From Elusimicrobiota bacterium (GTDB lineage: Bacteria; Elusimicrobiota; Elusimicrobia; UBA1565; UBA9628): a stretch of DNA of 5,365 nucleotides. Shown here piece by piece: positions 1 through 5,365 of the stretch. The notes under the pieces are model-generated. The model was not told where the DNA came from. It worked only from the letters and a program-made list of their open reading frames with translations, and did no database searches. The position numbers and the translations under genes are program-made. The DNA lies in NCBI GenBank assembly GCA_028871595.1, contig JAGWMT010000233.1, forward strand, positions 1-5,365, read 5' to 3'. Positions within the stretch are counted from its first letter, which is position 1. Each line of letters opens with the position of its first letter.

Positions 1-916
1 CCTGGACGGCGGAATCCACCGGCATGTCCGGTCCCACGCGGGTGAGGTCGTGGCGCAGGCCGATAAGACGCCGGGTCCTCGGATCGAAGTCCAGATCCAC
101 GCGCGTGACGTATTCGGCGTCGTGGCCGGACTCGACATACTTGGCGCGCCCGGCGGAGATCGGCTCCCAGGTCACCCCGTGCGTGTGGCCGCCCAGCACC
201 AGGTCCACGCTCGGGACCGCCGCGGCCAGCTTGAGGTCGTCCTCGCGCCCCAGGTGGCTGAGCACGATGATCGCGTCGGCGTCGCGCCGCTTTTTTAAGG
301 CGGCGCGGACCGCGGCCGCGTAGTCGTAATTCCCCCGGAATCCCGGGTACTGCCCGGCGAACGGCTCGTCCTCCGCGTTCCATGGGGTGGTGACGGGCCC
401 CACCAAGCCCAAGGTCACGCAGCCCACATGGATCTCCGCGTAGTCCGTCGCCCCGAAACCCACAGGGTCCTTCCCGACGTAGCGGATGTTGGTGGCCAGG
501 ACGACGGCATGAGGATCGTGGGAGTGATCGAGCGCGCCCGCCTCGCCCCAGGCGAAATCGTGGTTTCCCATCACACGCGCGTCGAAGCCCATGGCGCGGA
601 TCATGTCGCGCGAAGCGACGCCGTTCGACAGCTGGCCGGCGATGCTCCCCTTCTCCTGGTCGTCGCCGCCGTCCATGAACAGGGAGTCGCGATTCTCGTT
701 CCGGATGGAATCGAAGTAGCCGCGGATGCGAGCATAGGGACTGACGCCGTCCGCCGCCAGGCCGTAGTGCTCGTGCAGGTCGGTGACGTGAACCAAGGTC
801 ACGGTCTGAACGGGGCGGGACGGGTCGCAGGCGGGGAACCCCGCCGCCGTCCGGGACGTTGGAACGGAGCCGCAGGCCGAGAGGAGCAGGACGGCCGCGG
901 CGATGACGATTTTCAT
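1..916 (-). CDS. 5'-nucleotidase/UshA-family metallophosphatase lipoprotein (partial, C-terminus beyond left edge)
   Basis: The first 305 codons of a gene that runs off the left edge. Residues 1-15 (MKIVIAAAVLLLSAC) are a lipoprotein signal with lipobox LSAC; Cys15 would be lipidated, and Gly16 rather than Asp at +2 gives no inner-membrane retention signal. The rest matches the calcineurin-like metallophosphatase domain of the 5'-nucleotidase family: D46/H48 in TDLHEH, D85 in DGGDD, N118/H119 in GNHDF, H221 in SHLG, and H244/H246 in GGHTHG. All dimetal-site ligands expected by alignment to E. coli UshA are present. The residue matching UshA Asp120, partner of the catalytic His, is Ala122 here. 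Known members hydrolyse nucleotides, UDP-sugars or cyclic nucleotides outside the cytoplasm; substrate choice sits in the C-terminal domain, which is not in the window, so the substrate is unknown. The ATG overlaps the protease stop (ATGA) and has no clear Shine-Dalgarno, so translation is probably coupled. Family call strong, specificity open. Confidence 0.93.
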   Translation of the reverse strand, partial: MKIVIAAAVLLLSACGSVPTSRTAAGFPACDPSRPVQTVTLVHVTDLHEHYGLAADGVSPYARIRGYFDSIRNENRDSLFMDGGDDQEKGSIAGQLSNGVASRDMIRAMGFDARVMGNHDFAWGEAGALDHSHDPHAVVLATNIRYVGKDPVGFGATDYAEIHVGCVTLGLVGPVTTPWNAEDEPFAGQYPGFRGNYDYAAAVRAALKKRRDADAIIVLSHLGREDDLKLAAAVPSVDLVLGGHTHGVTWEPISAGRAKYVESGHDAEYVTRVDLDFDPRTRRLIGLRHDLTRVGPDMPVDSAVQ

Positions 917-2043
917 GGCTGAGGCCCGCGCGCCGCGAGGCAGCGCTCGCGGACCATGCCCCAGTCCAGCCCCCAGTCCACCGGCGGCGGAGCCGGCCGG
1001 GAGGCCCGCAGGCGCTCGAGCGTCTCGAAGCGCCCCTGGCTGGTGGGATGGTCGGAGGCGAAGTTCAAGGCGCGCTCGGTTCCGCTTTCCTGTTTGGATA
1101 GCTCCTTAAAAAACCGCACCATGCCGTCGCCGGGGATGCCGGCGGCGTTCAGCATGTCCATGCCGCCCGCGTCGGCCTCGGCCTCCTGGCCGCGGTCGAA
1201 GCGAAGGCCGATCAGCCCCGGCGCGAAATTCCGAAGCACCTCGGCGGCGCCGCCGCGTCCCGAGAACACGATGGCGAACACGCCCTGGACGCCCAGTTGG
1301 CGCACCATGCCGCGCAGGCCGTGGCGGCGCAGGACGTGCTGCATCTCATGGGCCAGGACGCCGGCCAGCTCGTCGGGCGTCTGCGCGGCGGCCACCAGGC
1401 CGGAAAAAACCACGATGCGCCCGCCCGGCAACGCGAAGGCGTTCACGCGCTTGTCGGGAACCACGACGACGTGGAACCGGTACGGCGGATCGTGAAGGGT
1501 TGCGATCAGCCGCGCCGACACCTTGTCCACGGCGGCGACCACGGCGGGATCTTTAATGGCGGCGGCGTCGGCGCCGACCGCCAAGCCGCCCAGCCTGGCC
1601 TCATAGCGCGGCGGAATCTTGGACACGGCGTAGTTCACCAACGCGCCGTACCCGTACCAAATCGACGCCGCGGCGGCGCCGGCGGCGACGATCCACGCCG
1701 CCCCGCGCAGGACGGCCGCCTGACGCCGGTTCCCCCTCCCCGCCGCCTGCAGGGCGCGCCAACGGGCGGCGAATTCGGCCGGGGCGCGCTCGGCGATCTG
1801 CGCGCCCACGCGCGGATCCTCCACCTCCACATAAGCGTCGCCTAGACCGACGCCCCGCAGAACGACGCGCTCGGGATTCTCCGGGTCCACGGCCACGGTG
1901 AGGTCGGCGTAGGACAGACGCAGGTCGGGGCGGTCGTTGACGCGCAGAACCAGGCTTCCCGCTTCGATCAGCGCCAGGGCCAAGGTCGGGCCGCTCCGGC
2001 CCGGCACCAGGCCCTGGACGCTGACGAAGTACGATTCGGACAT
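913..2043 (-). CDS. M48-family zinc metalloprotease with N-terminal extra domain and membrane segment
   Basis: A complete 376-residue protein. The zinc-protease signature is H232-E-M-Q-H236 within LAHEMQHVLRRHG; the third ligand is expected to be E287 in RGQEAEAD, with D291 completing the ExxxD pattern. NAFALPGG (201-208) and SDHPTSQGR (330-338) are further hallmarks of the M48 BepA/LoiP/Oma1-like branch. Residues 1-100 form a separate, probably beta-rich domain, loosely similar in layout to the N-terminal domains (DUF7092 type) seen on some M48 proteases. A hydrophobic segment at about 110-131 follows basic residues (RGNRR, 103-107), which suggests N-in topology with the protease domain outside the cytoplasm; there is no cleavable signal peptide. 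Such proteases typically degrade misfolded envelope proteins. The start is supported by an AAGGA ribosome site eight bases upstream. The gene lies 12 bp after the YbjQ gene and overlaps the nucleotidase start by 4 bp. Family very sure; substrate and topology inferred. Confidence 0.95.
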   Translation of the reverse strand: MSESYFVSVQGLVPGRSGPTLALALIEAGSLVLRVNDRPDLRLSYADLTVAVDPENPERVVLRGVGLGDAYVEVEDPRVGAQIAERAPAEFAARWRALQAAGRGNRRQAAVLRGAAWIVAAGAAAASIWYGYGALVNYAVSKIPPRYEARLGGLAVGADAAAIKDPAVVAAVDKVSARLIATLHDPPYRFHVVVVPDKRVNAFALPGGRIVVFSGLVAAAQTPDELAGVLAHEMQHVLRRHGLRGMVRQLGVQGVFAIVFSGRGGAAEVLRNFAPGLIGLRFDRGQEAEADAGGMDMLNAAGIPGDGMVRFFKELSKQESGTERALNFASDHPTSQGRFETLERLRASRPAPPPVDWGLDWGMVRERCLAARGPQP

Positions 2044-2051
2044 AGGAAACG

Positions 2052-2056
2052 TCCTT
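2052..2056 (-). promoter_or_regulatory. Ribosome binding site of the M48 protease gene
   Basis: AAGGA lies eight bases before the ATG at 2043 and overlaps the TAA stop of the YbjQ gene (TAAAGGA). It fixes the protease start and suggests that ribosomes finishing YbjQ can restart on the protease. Confidence 0.75.
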
Positions 2057-2391
2057 TAGCGGTTGGGCTCGATGACCACGGCGGTGCCGTAGCACAGCAC
2101 CTCGGTGGCGGCGCCCTTGCCGCCGATCTCGGTGGCGTCGTAGTGCATGCCCACCACGGCGTTGGCGCCCATCTGCTGGGCGTGCTCCAGCATGGCGTTC
2201 ATGGCGTGCTCGCGCGCCTGCTCGCACATCTCGGTGTAGGAACCGATGTTGCCGCCGATCAACGACTTAAGCCCGCCCAAGATGCCCTGGGTGATGGTGG
2301 GCGCGCGCACGATGATGCCGCGCACGACTCCCTTGTACTCCTTGACGCGATAACCGTCGATGGCGAACGTGGTGGTGACGGGAAGACTCAT
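2056..2391 (-). CDS. YbjQ / UPF0145 family protein
   Basis: A 111-residue protein that matches the YbjQ (UPF0145, DUF74, 'putative heavy-metal-binding') family along its whole length; E. coli YbjQ is about the same size. Recognisable family features are EYKGVVRG (18-25), the GGxxxxYT region (46-53), the helix AREHAMNAMLEHAQQMGANAVVG (59-81, with GANAVVG most diagnostic), and the terminal YGTAVV strand (101-106). There is no signal peptide or membrane segment, so it should be cytoplasmic. Family structures show a ring-forming oligomer; the biochemical role is not established, and the metal-binding label is weakly supported. Cys56 and Cys100 are the only cysteines. It is the first gene after a good promoter (TTGACG/TATACT) and has a strong GGAGG ribosome site five bases before the ATG, so it probably heads a unit with the protease and nucleotidase. 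Symbol withheld, since this may be a paralogue rather than an orthologue. Confidence 0.93.
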   Translation of the reverse strand: MSLPVTTTFAIDGYRVKEYKGVVRGIIVRAPTITQGILGGLKSLIGGNIGSYTEMCEQAREHAMNAMLEHAQQMGANAVVGMHYDATEIGGKGAATEVLCYGTAVVIEPNR

Positions 2392-2396
2392 GAGGG

Positions 2397-2401
2397 CCTC
2401 C
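2397..2401 (-). promoter_or_regulatory. Strong ribosome binding site of the YbjQ-family gene
   Basis: GGAGG with a five-base spacer to the ATG at 2391. It is the strongest Shine-Dalgarno in the window and contrasts with the weak or absent sites before the other genes, consistent with this being the first cistron of a transcript. Confidence 0.8.
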
Positions 2402-2429
2402 GATATTTCAAATCCGACGACGGCACCGG

Positions 2430-2458
2430 AGTATAAGGCGGGCCGCGCGCGCCGTCAA
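2430..2458 (-). promoter_or_regulatory. Sigma70-type promoter for the YbjQ-protease-nucleotidase genes
   Basis: On the minus strand, TTGACG (2458-2453, five of six to TTGACA) is followed by exactly 17 bases and then TATACT (2435-2430, five of six to TATAAT). The predicted start of transcription is near 2423, giving a leader of about 32 nt that carries the GGAGG ribosome site. The -35 box contains the TGA stop codon of the Sel1 gene, so the promoter is partly built into the end of the upstream gene. An AT-rich box inside such GC-rich DNA makes chance less likely. Not proven experimentally. Confidence 0.7.
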
Positions 2459-3555
2459 TGGGCCGCGGTTTGAGCTTCGATCTTCTTGAGCAGCTCCTTG
2501 GCCTGGGGCTGGCCGTTGGCGTCCGCCTTGCGCAGCCACTTGGCGGCCTCGTTCCAATCCTGGAAGGCGCCGCGGCCCTCGTAGCTCATCAGCCCGACGG
2601 CGTACTGGGCGTCGGGGTAGTTCCGGTCGGCGGCCATGCGGTACCATTTCGCGGCCTCGTTCATGTCCGCCGGAACGCCGCGCCCCTTTTCGTACAGCCG
2701 CCCCAGGTAATACTGCCCCAGCGCCATCCCCTTCTCGTCGGCGGATTTCCTGATCCACATCAAGGCGACGGCCGGGTCGGCGGGCACGCCGCGGCCGGCG
2801 TCGTACATGTCTCCCAACGCGGCCATGGCGTCGCCGTCTCCCTGCTCCGCGGCCTTGCGGTACCACGCGGCGGCCGCGGCGTGATCGGCGGGCCCGGCCT
2901 CGCCGCGGTCCTCCATGTCGGCCGTTTCGAACTGGGCGGGAGCATAGCCCTGCTCCGCGGCATGGCGCATCCAGCCCAAAGCGAGCTTGGGCTCGAGAGG
3001 AGCCCCGTCGCCGTAGCGGAAGCGGCGGGCCAGTTGGTACTGGGCGATGGGCAGACCCTTCTTGGCGGCCACCAGATATAACTGAGAAGCCTTCAGATCG
3101 TCCTTCGGCACGCCCCAGCCCCGGCGCATGAGTCCCGCCAAAATCACCATGGCGGGGGCGTAGCCCTGCGCGGCGGCCTTGCGGTTCCAGGCGGCGCACT
3201 TGGCGAAATCCTCTCCCAACACGTAACCGTCGCAGTAGACGCGTCCCAGGACGTATTGGCCGCGAGGGTCGTTGTGGACCATGGCGGCGGGCGTCGCCTG
3301 GGCGATGGCTTTCTGGACCCACAGATCGCCGATCCTCCGGTTCAAGGTGCCGCCCAGGCCCGACTCGTACAGGCCGCCCACGACGAATTGCGCCAGGAAA
3401 TCCCCCGCCCGCGCGGCGGGCAAGGCGGTTTGCAGGGCCAGCGGGTAATGGGCGGACAGGTCCGCTTCCAGGGCGCGATCCCCGGCGCCGGCCCAGGCAT
3501 TGGGAAGGGCCGCAAGAAACACGAGCGGCGCGACAAGAAATCCGCGATGTCTCAT
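2455..3555 (-). CDS. Exported Sel1-like repeat (SLR) protein
   Basis: A 366-residue protein. Residues 1-22 are a signal peptide (RHR, a hydrophobic core, then AWA with cleavage before Gly23), so the protein is secreted to the periplasm or beyond. From about residue 46 to 352 it is made of seven to eight tandem 36-residue Sel1 repeats, the last six most regular, with typical motifs such as ALGWMRHAAEQGYAPA (192-207), AAAWYRKAAEQGDGDA (228-243), YLGRLYEKGRGVPAD (283-297) and EAAKWYRMAADRNYPDA (300-316). Sel1 repeats form alpha-alpha superhelices that act as protein-binding scaffolds; no catalytic domain is present. Cys108 and Cys120 are the only cysteines and could form a disulfide after export. 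The ATG at 3555 is chosen because it starts the signal peptide and overlaps the previous stop (TGATG); an in-frame GTG at 3609 would bury the signal. No clear Shine-Dalgarno is seen, so translation is likely coupled to the 540-aa gene. Partner unknown; the neighbouring exported protein is a candidate. Confidence 0.93.
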   Translation of the reverse strand: MRHRGFLVAPLVFLAALPNAWAGAGDRALEADLSAHYPLALQTALPAARAGDFLAQFVVGGLYESGLGGTLNRRIGDLWVQKAIAQATPAAMVHNDPRGQYVLGRVYCDGYVLGEDFAKCAAWNRKAAAQGYAPAMVILAGLMRRGWGVPKDDLKASQLYLVAAKKGLPIAQYQLARRFRYGDGAPLEPKLALGWMRHAAEQGYAPAQFETADMEDRGEAGPADHAAAAAWYRKAAEQGDGDAMAALGDMYDAGRGVPADPAVALMWIRKSADEKGMALGQYYLGRLYEKGRGVPADMNEAAKWYRMAADRNYPDAQYAVGLMSYEGRGAFQDWNEAAKWLRKADANGQPQAKELLKKIEAQTAAH

Positions 3556-5177
3556 CAGCGCAGGGCGGCTTGCAGCGCCGCGCTCAGGAAACGTCGTTCG
3601 CGCTTCCACTCATCGGAGCCGGGCTTCAGGGTCGCAAGGCGGGCCAAGGCCGATACCTGGATCATGGCGCCGGAGCCGTCCTTCACGCGCGCGATGAATT
3701 TGCCGTGCGTCTGCCACGCCTCGGTCACGAACCGGAGCACCTTCGCGTCGGGAACGGCGGCCAAGGCGGGCTCGGATTCCAGAACGGAGGCCAGGGCGTT
3801 CCAGCGCGCCTCGTCCACCAGGGGATGGCGCTCGCCCGAGGCCAAGCGCCCGCGGATGGTCCCCAACGGCAAGGGAATATCTCCGCGCCCCGCGCGGGAG
3901 GCCTGGGACGGCATGACGTTCGCGAGGCTGTCCAGCGCGGCGCCGACCAGGAATTGGGGCTCGATGAAGGTATACGCGGCCGCCGCTGGACGCCGCGCCG
4001 TTTCGGCCAGCGGGACGGCGCGGTCCGCGTAGGCTTGCAAGCGCCGGCGGATATCGGCCGTGTCGTTCGTCGTCGTTTCGTGAGCGGCCTCCCGCAAACG
4101 TTCCGCCACGCGCGCCGGCCGATAAATATAACTCGACGCGACCACGGAGCCTTGGTCGCCGTGCTCCACGCGCCGCAGCCCCAAGCGCCCGGCCGCGGGC
4201 GTGGCCAGAATTCGAGCCACGGCGCCGCTGTCGCCGTTGTACAAGTAATACCCGGGCTTGCGGACGTCCAGCAAGAAGGCGCTGAAAGTGGGATCGCGTC
4301 CGGTCAGGTAGTCCAAGCTCTCCGTGTCGCCGGCCTTCACCAAATCCGCCGCGATATCCGCGAAGGCGGCGACGGCCTCCGGAGCGGCTGCGGCGCTTTT
4401 CGGTAGTTCCTTGGACCCGGCCTCAATTTGGCGCACGATCTGAGCTCCCAGGCTGGTCGCGGCGCCCCAGTCGTCCACCAGTTTCTGGGCGCCGGGACTT
4501 TGGCCCAGGAATTCAGGAGTTCCGTCGTCCGTTTTCCAGCGCTGGCCCTCAGGGTAATGCAGGTTGCTGTCGTCTATGGCGTCGCGGATGCGGGTGCGGG
4601 AAAGCCAGACCGCGTCCTCCAGCGGGTAACCCAAAACGCCGACCCCCAGGAAGATGCTTTTGTTGGCGAAGGTCAGGGATTTGTCGTCCACTCCTTCAAG
4701 GATCAGGGCGTCCAGTTTCGTTCCGGTATCGGCGTGAGCGGGTTCGTGGATCAGCCCGCGGCTTTTCCAGCCGTCCCACAATTTGTCCAAGGCCTCGCGC
4801 TGGGCAGCCTCGGGCAATGCGGCGAAGGCGCCGGGCTCCAGTCCTCCCAACATCTGTCCGGCGACGGTCAGGCGCTCCTTGGCGGCCAGTTGCTCCGCGG
4901 GGGCGGCTTGGGGTGCTACGGCGGGCGTGGCAGCGGCGGGGGCCAAAGCGACAGCAGCCTGCACGTTGGACCAGGCGGCCGGCGTCAGGGGCACGGCGGA
5001 GGCCGGCAAGGCCAAGGTGCCGGGGACGGACAAGGTCATCAAGTCGGCGCGTATCTGCGCGAGGGCGGGCGGGGCGGACACGGGGACCGGCAACTCCGGA
5101 ATGTACGAGATCACCTCCACAGCCATGGCGGGCATGGCGCAAAGCACGGCCAGGACGGCGAGGGACGGTCGGTTCAT
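3555..5177 (-). CDS. Exported protein of unknown family, 540 residues
   Basis: I do not recognise a family. Residues 1-19 form a type I signal peptide (MNRPS, a hydrophobic core, then AMA with cleavage before Val20); the Cys at 14 is not in a lipobox. A stretch rich in Ala, Pro and Val (about 57-98) looks like a flexible linker, followed by a mostly helical-looking region from 99 to the end. Segments that could seed a search are EPAHADTGTKLDALILEG (145-162), NLHYPEGQRW (205-214), KPGYYLYNGDSGAVARI (307-323), VASSYIYRPARVAERL (346-361), and AYTFIEPQFLVGAALDSLA (401-419). The mature protein has no cysteine, no later membrane segment and no metal-site motif I can name. The ATG at 5177 is preferred over an in-frame GTG at 5237 and ATG at 5231 because it starts the signal peptide; the upstream ribosome site is only a weak GGGA. 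The gene is joined to the Sel1 gene by a TGATG overlap, so the two are probably made together. Coding status is strong, function unknown. Confidence 0.88.
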   Translation of the reverse strand: MNRPSLAVLAVLCAMPAMAVEVISYIPELPVPVSAPPALAQIRADLMTLSVPGTLALPASAVPLTPAAWSNVQAAVALAPAAATPAVAPQAAPAEQLAAKERLTVAGQMLGGLEPGAFAALPEAAQREALDKLWDGWKSRGLIHEPAHADTGTKLDALILEGVDDKSLTFANKSIFLGVGVLGYPLEDAVWLSRTRIRDAIDDSNLHYPEGQRWKTDDGTPEFLGQSPGAQKLVDDWGAATSLGAQIVRQIEAGSKELPKSAAAAPEAVAAFADIAADLVKAGDTESLDYLTGRDPTFSAFLLDVRKPGYYLYNGDSGAVARILATPAAGRLGLRRVEHGDQGSVVASSYIYRPARVAERLREAAHETTTNDTADIRRRLQAYADRAVPLAETARRPAAAAYTFIEPQFLVGAALDSLANVMPSQASRAGRGDIPLPLGTIRGRLASGERHPLVDEARWNALASVLESEPALAAVPDAKVLRFVTEAWQTHGKFIARVKDGSGAMIQVSALARLATLKPGSDEWKRERRFLSAALQAALR

Positions 5178-5186
5178 GCGGTTCCC

Positions 5187-5192
5187 AGTATA
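5187..5192 (-). promoter_or_regulatory. Candidate -10 box for the 540-aa/Sel1 transcript
   Basis: TATACT, the same hexamer as in the promoter before the YbjQ gene, lies nine bases before the ATG at 5177. A -35 box at 17-bp spacing would be TGGCCG (5215-5210), only three of six. Transcription would start around 5180, leaving a leader of about three nucleotides, so the mRNA would be nearly leaderless. The position just downstream of a terminator and at the head of a gene pair supports a promoter, but the weak -35 keeps this tentative. Confidence 0.45.
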
Positions 5193-5265
5193 GCCCCGCC
5201 GCGAAGTTACGGCCAGGGGCGGCCTCTCCATGTTCACGGGGTTTTGAGGTTGCAGGCTGCGGCGG

Positions 5266-5291
5266 CAAAACTCGCGCCGGCGCGAGTTTTG
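5266..5291. terminator. Bidirectional intrinsic terminator (26-bp perfect palindrome)
   Basis: A perfect palindrome with half-site CAAAACTCGCGCC. As RNA it gives a GC-rich stem CTCGCG/CGCGAG with a CCGG loop, flanked by AAAA on the 5' side and UUUU on the 3' side on either strand. It sits six bases after the stop codon of the gene entering from the right edge, exactly where a terminator is expected. The U-tract is short (four), so efficiency is uncertain. A palindromic protein-binding site is the alternative. Confidence 0.75.
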
Positions 5292-5297
5292 AAACGG

Positions 5298-5365
5298 TCA
5301 TAGCGCCGCTCCTGCCAGACGAGGATTCGGAAAATCCATGGCGATGAGCCGCAGGAAGCGGCCGA
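5298..5365 (-). CDS. C-terminal end of an unidentified gene (partial, 5' part beyond right edge)
   Basis: The last 21 codons (ending NPRLAGAAL, then TGA at 5300-5298) of an open frame that enters from the right edge. It is too short to assign a family. It is read as a real gene end because the stop is followed within six bases by a terminator-like palindrome and because the next gene on the same strand has its own promoter-like box. Another frame through the same bases stays open to 5234 without a stop, so the frame choice rests on the terminator placement. Confidence 0.5.
   Translation of the reverse strand, partial: GRFLRLIAMDFPNPRLAGAAL

Noticed and set aside
428..1845. Plus-strand open frames antisense to the nucleotidase and the protease (164, 179 and 182 codons).
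   Set aside because: The minus-strand frames carry unmistakable GNHD, GGHTHG and HExxH motifs; the plus-strand translations show nothing comparable.
2436..2454. A terminator between the Sel1 gene and the YbjQ gene.
   Set aside because: The stretch is GC-rich and partly self-complementary, but no stable stem is followed by a T-tract, so read-through from the upstream unit remains possible.
2408..3322. A 304-codon minus-strand frame inside the Sel1 gene.
   Set aside because: Very rich in Arg and Gly, with repeats that only echo the Sel1 frame. The Sel1 frame has a signal peptide and the conserved repeat motif.
3556..3609. Upstream GTG start for the Sel1 gene, adding 18 residues.
   Set aside because: It would put the signal peptide inside the protein and overlap the 540-aa gene by 55 bases. 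The ATG at 3555 gives a classical signal peptide.
3256..4406. Two long plus-strand open frames (258 and 278 codons) antisense to the Sel1 and 540-aa genes.
   Set aside because: They overlap each other and both supported genes, have no recognisable domain and no ribosome site. They are GC-driven antisense frames.
4696..5301. A 201-codon minus-strand frame whose ATG overlaps the stop of the right-edge gene (ATGA), which looks like a coupled gene start.
   Set aside because: It overlaps the 540-aa gene by about 480 bases in another frame, runs through the terminator palindrome, and becomes an Arg/Pro-rich sequence typical of a frame shadow. The 540-aa frame has a signal peptide and sensible composition.
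4428..5303. A 291-codon open frame on the plus strand, antisense to the 540-aa gene.
   Set aside because: Gly/Gln/His-rich low-complexity translation with no ribosome site, explained by the high GC content of third codon positions on the opposite strand.

Overview
The window is a GC-rich, tightly packed stretch of bacterial chromosome in which every supported gene lies on the minus strand, so transcription runs from right to left. Two clear N-terminal signal peptides and one lipoprotein signal point to an exported, probably diderm-type, envelope-related gene set. Taxonomy cannot be fixed from the sequence. The long Ala/Pro-rich segment after the signal peptide of the 540-residue protein reminds me of exported proteins in Elusimicrobiota genomes, but that is an impression, not evidence, and other high-GC diderm groups fit equally well.

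Layout in the direction of transcription: (1) 5365-5298, the last 21 codons of an unidentified gene, followed six bases later by a 26-bp perfect palindrome (5266-5291) that looks like a bidirectional intrinsic terminator. (2) A 120-bp intergenic gap (5178-5297) with a TATACT -10-like box right next to the next start codon. (3) 5177-3555, a 540-residue exported protein of unknown family. (4) 3555-2455, a 366-residue exported Sel1-like repeat protein, whose start overlaps the previous stop (TGATG). (5) A 63-bp gap holding a well-formed sigma70-type promoter (TTGACG, 17 bp, TATACT) whose -35 box overlaps the Sel1 stop codon, plus a strong GGAGG ribosome site. (6) 2391-2056, a YbjQ/UPF0145 protein. 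(7) 2043-913, an M48 zinc metalloprotease with an extra N-terminal domain and a membrane segment. (8) 916-1, a lipoprotein of the 5'-nucleotidase/UshA metallophosphatase family, overlapping the protease by ATGA and cut off by the left edge.

The picture is two adjacent transcription units: an exported-protein pair (540-aa unknown plus Sel1) and a YbjQ-protease-nucleotidase trio, with possible read-through because no good terminator separates them. A shared envelope-maintenance or proteostasis role is plausible from the family mix (Sel1 adaptor, M48 protease, surface lipoprotein), but the sequence does not prove it. The most interesting items are the unrecognised 540-aa exported protein, the Ala in place of the usual catalytic-dyad Asp in the nucleotidase, the N-terminal domain on the protease, and the two similar promoters. 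I found no RNA genes, mobile elements or CRISPR arrays.
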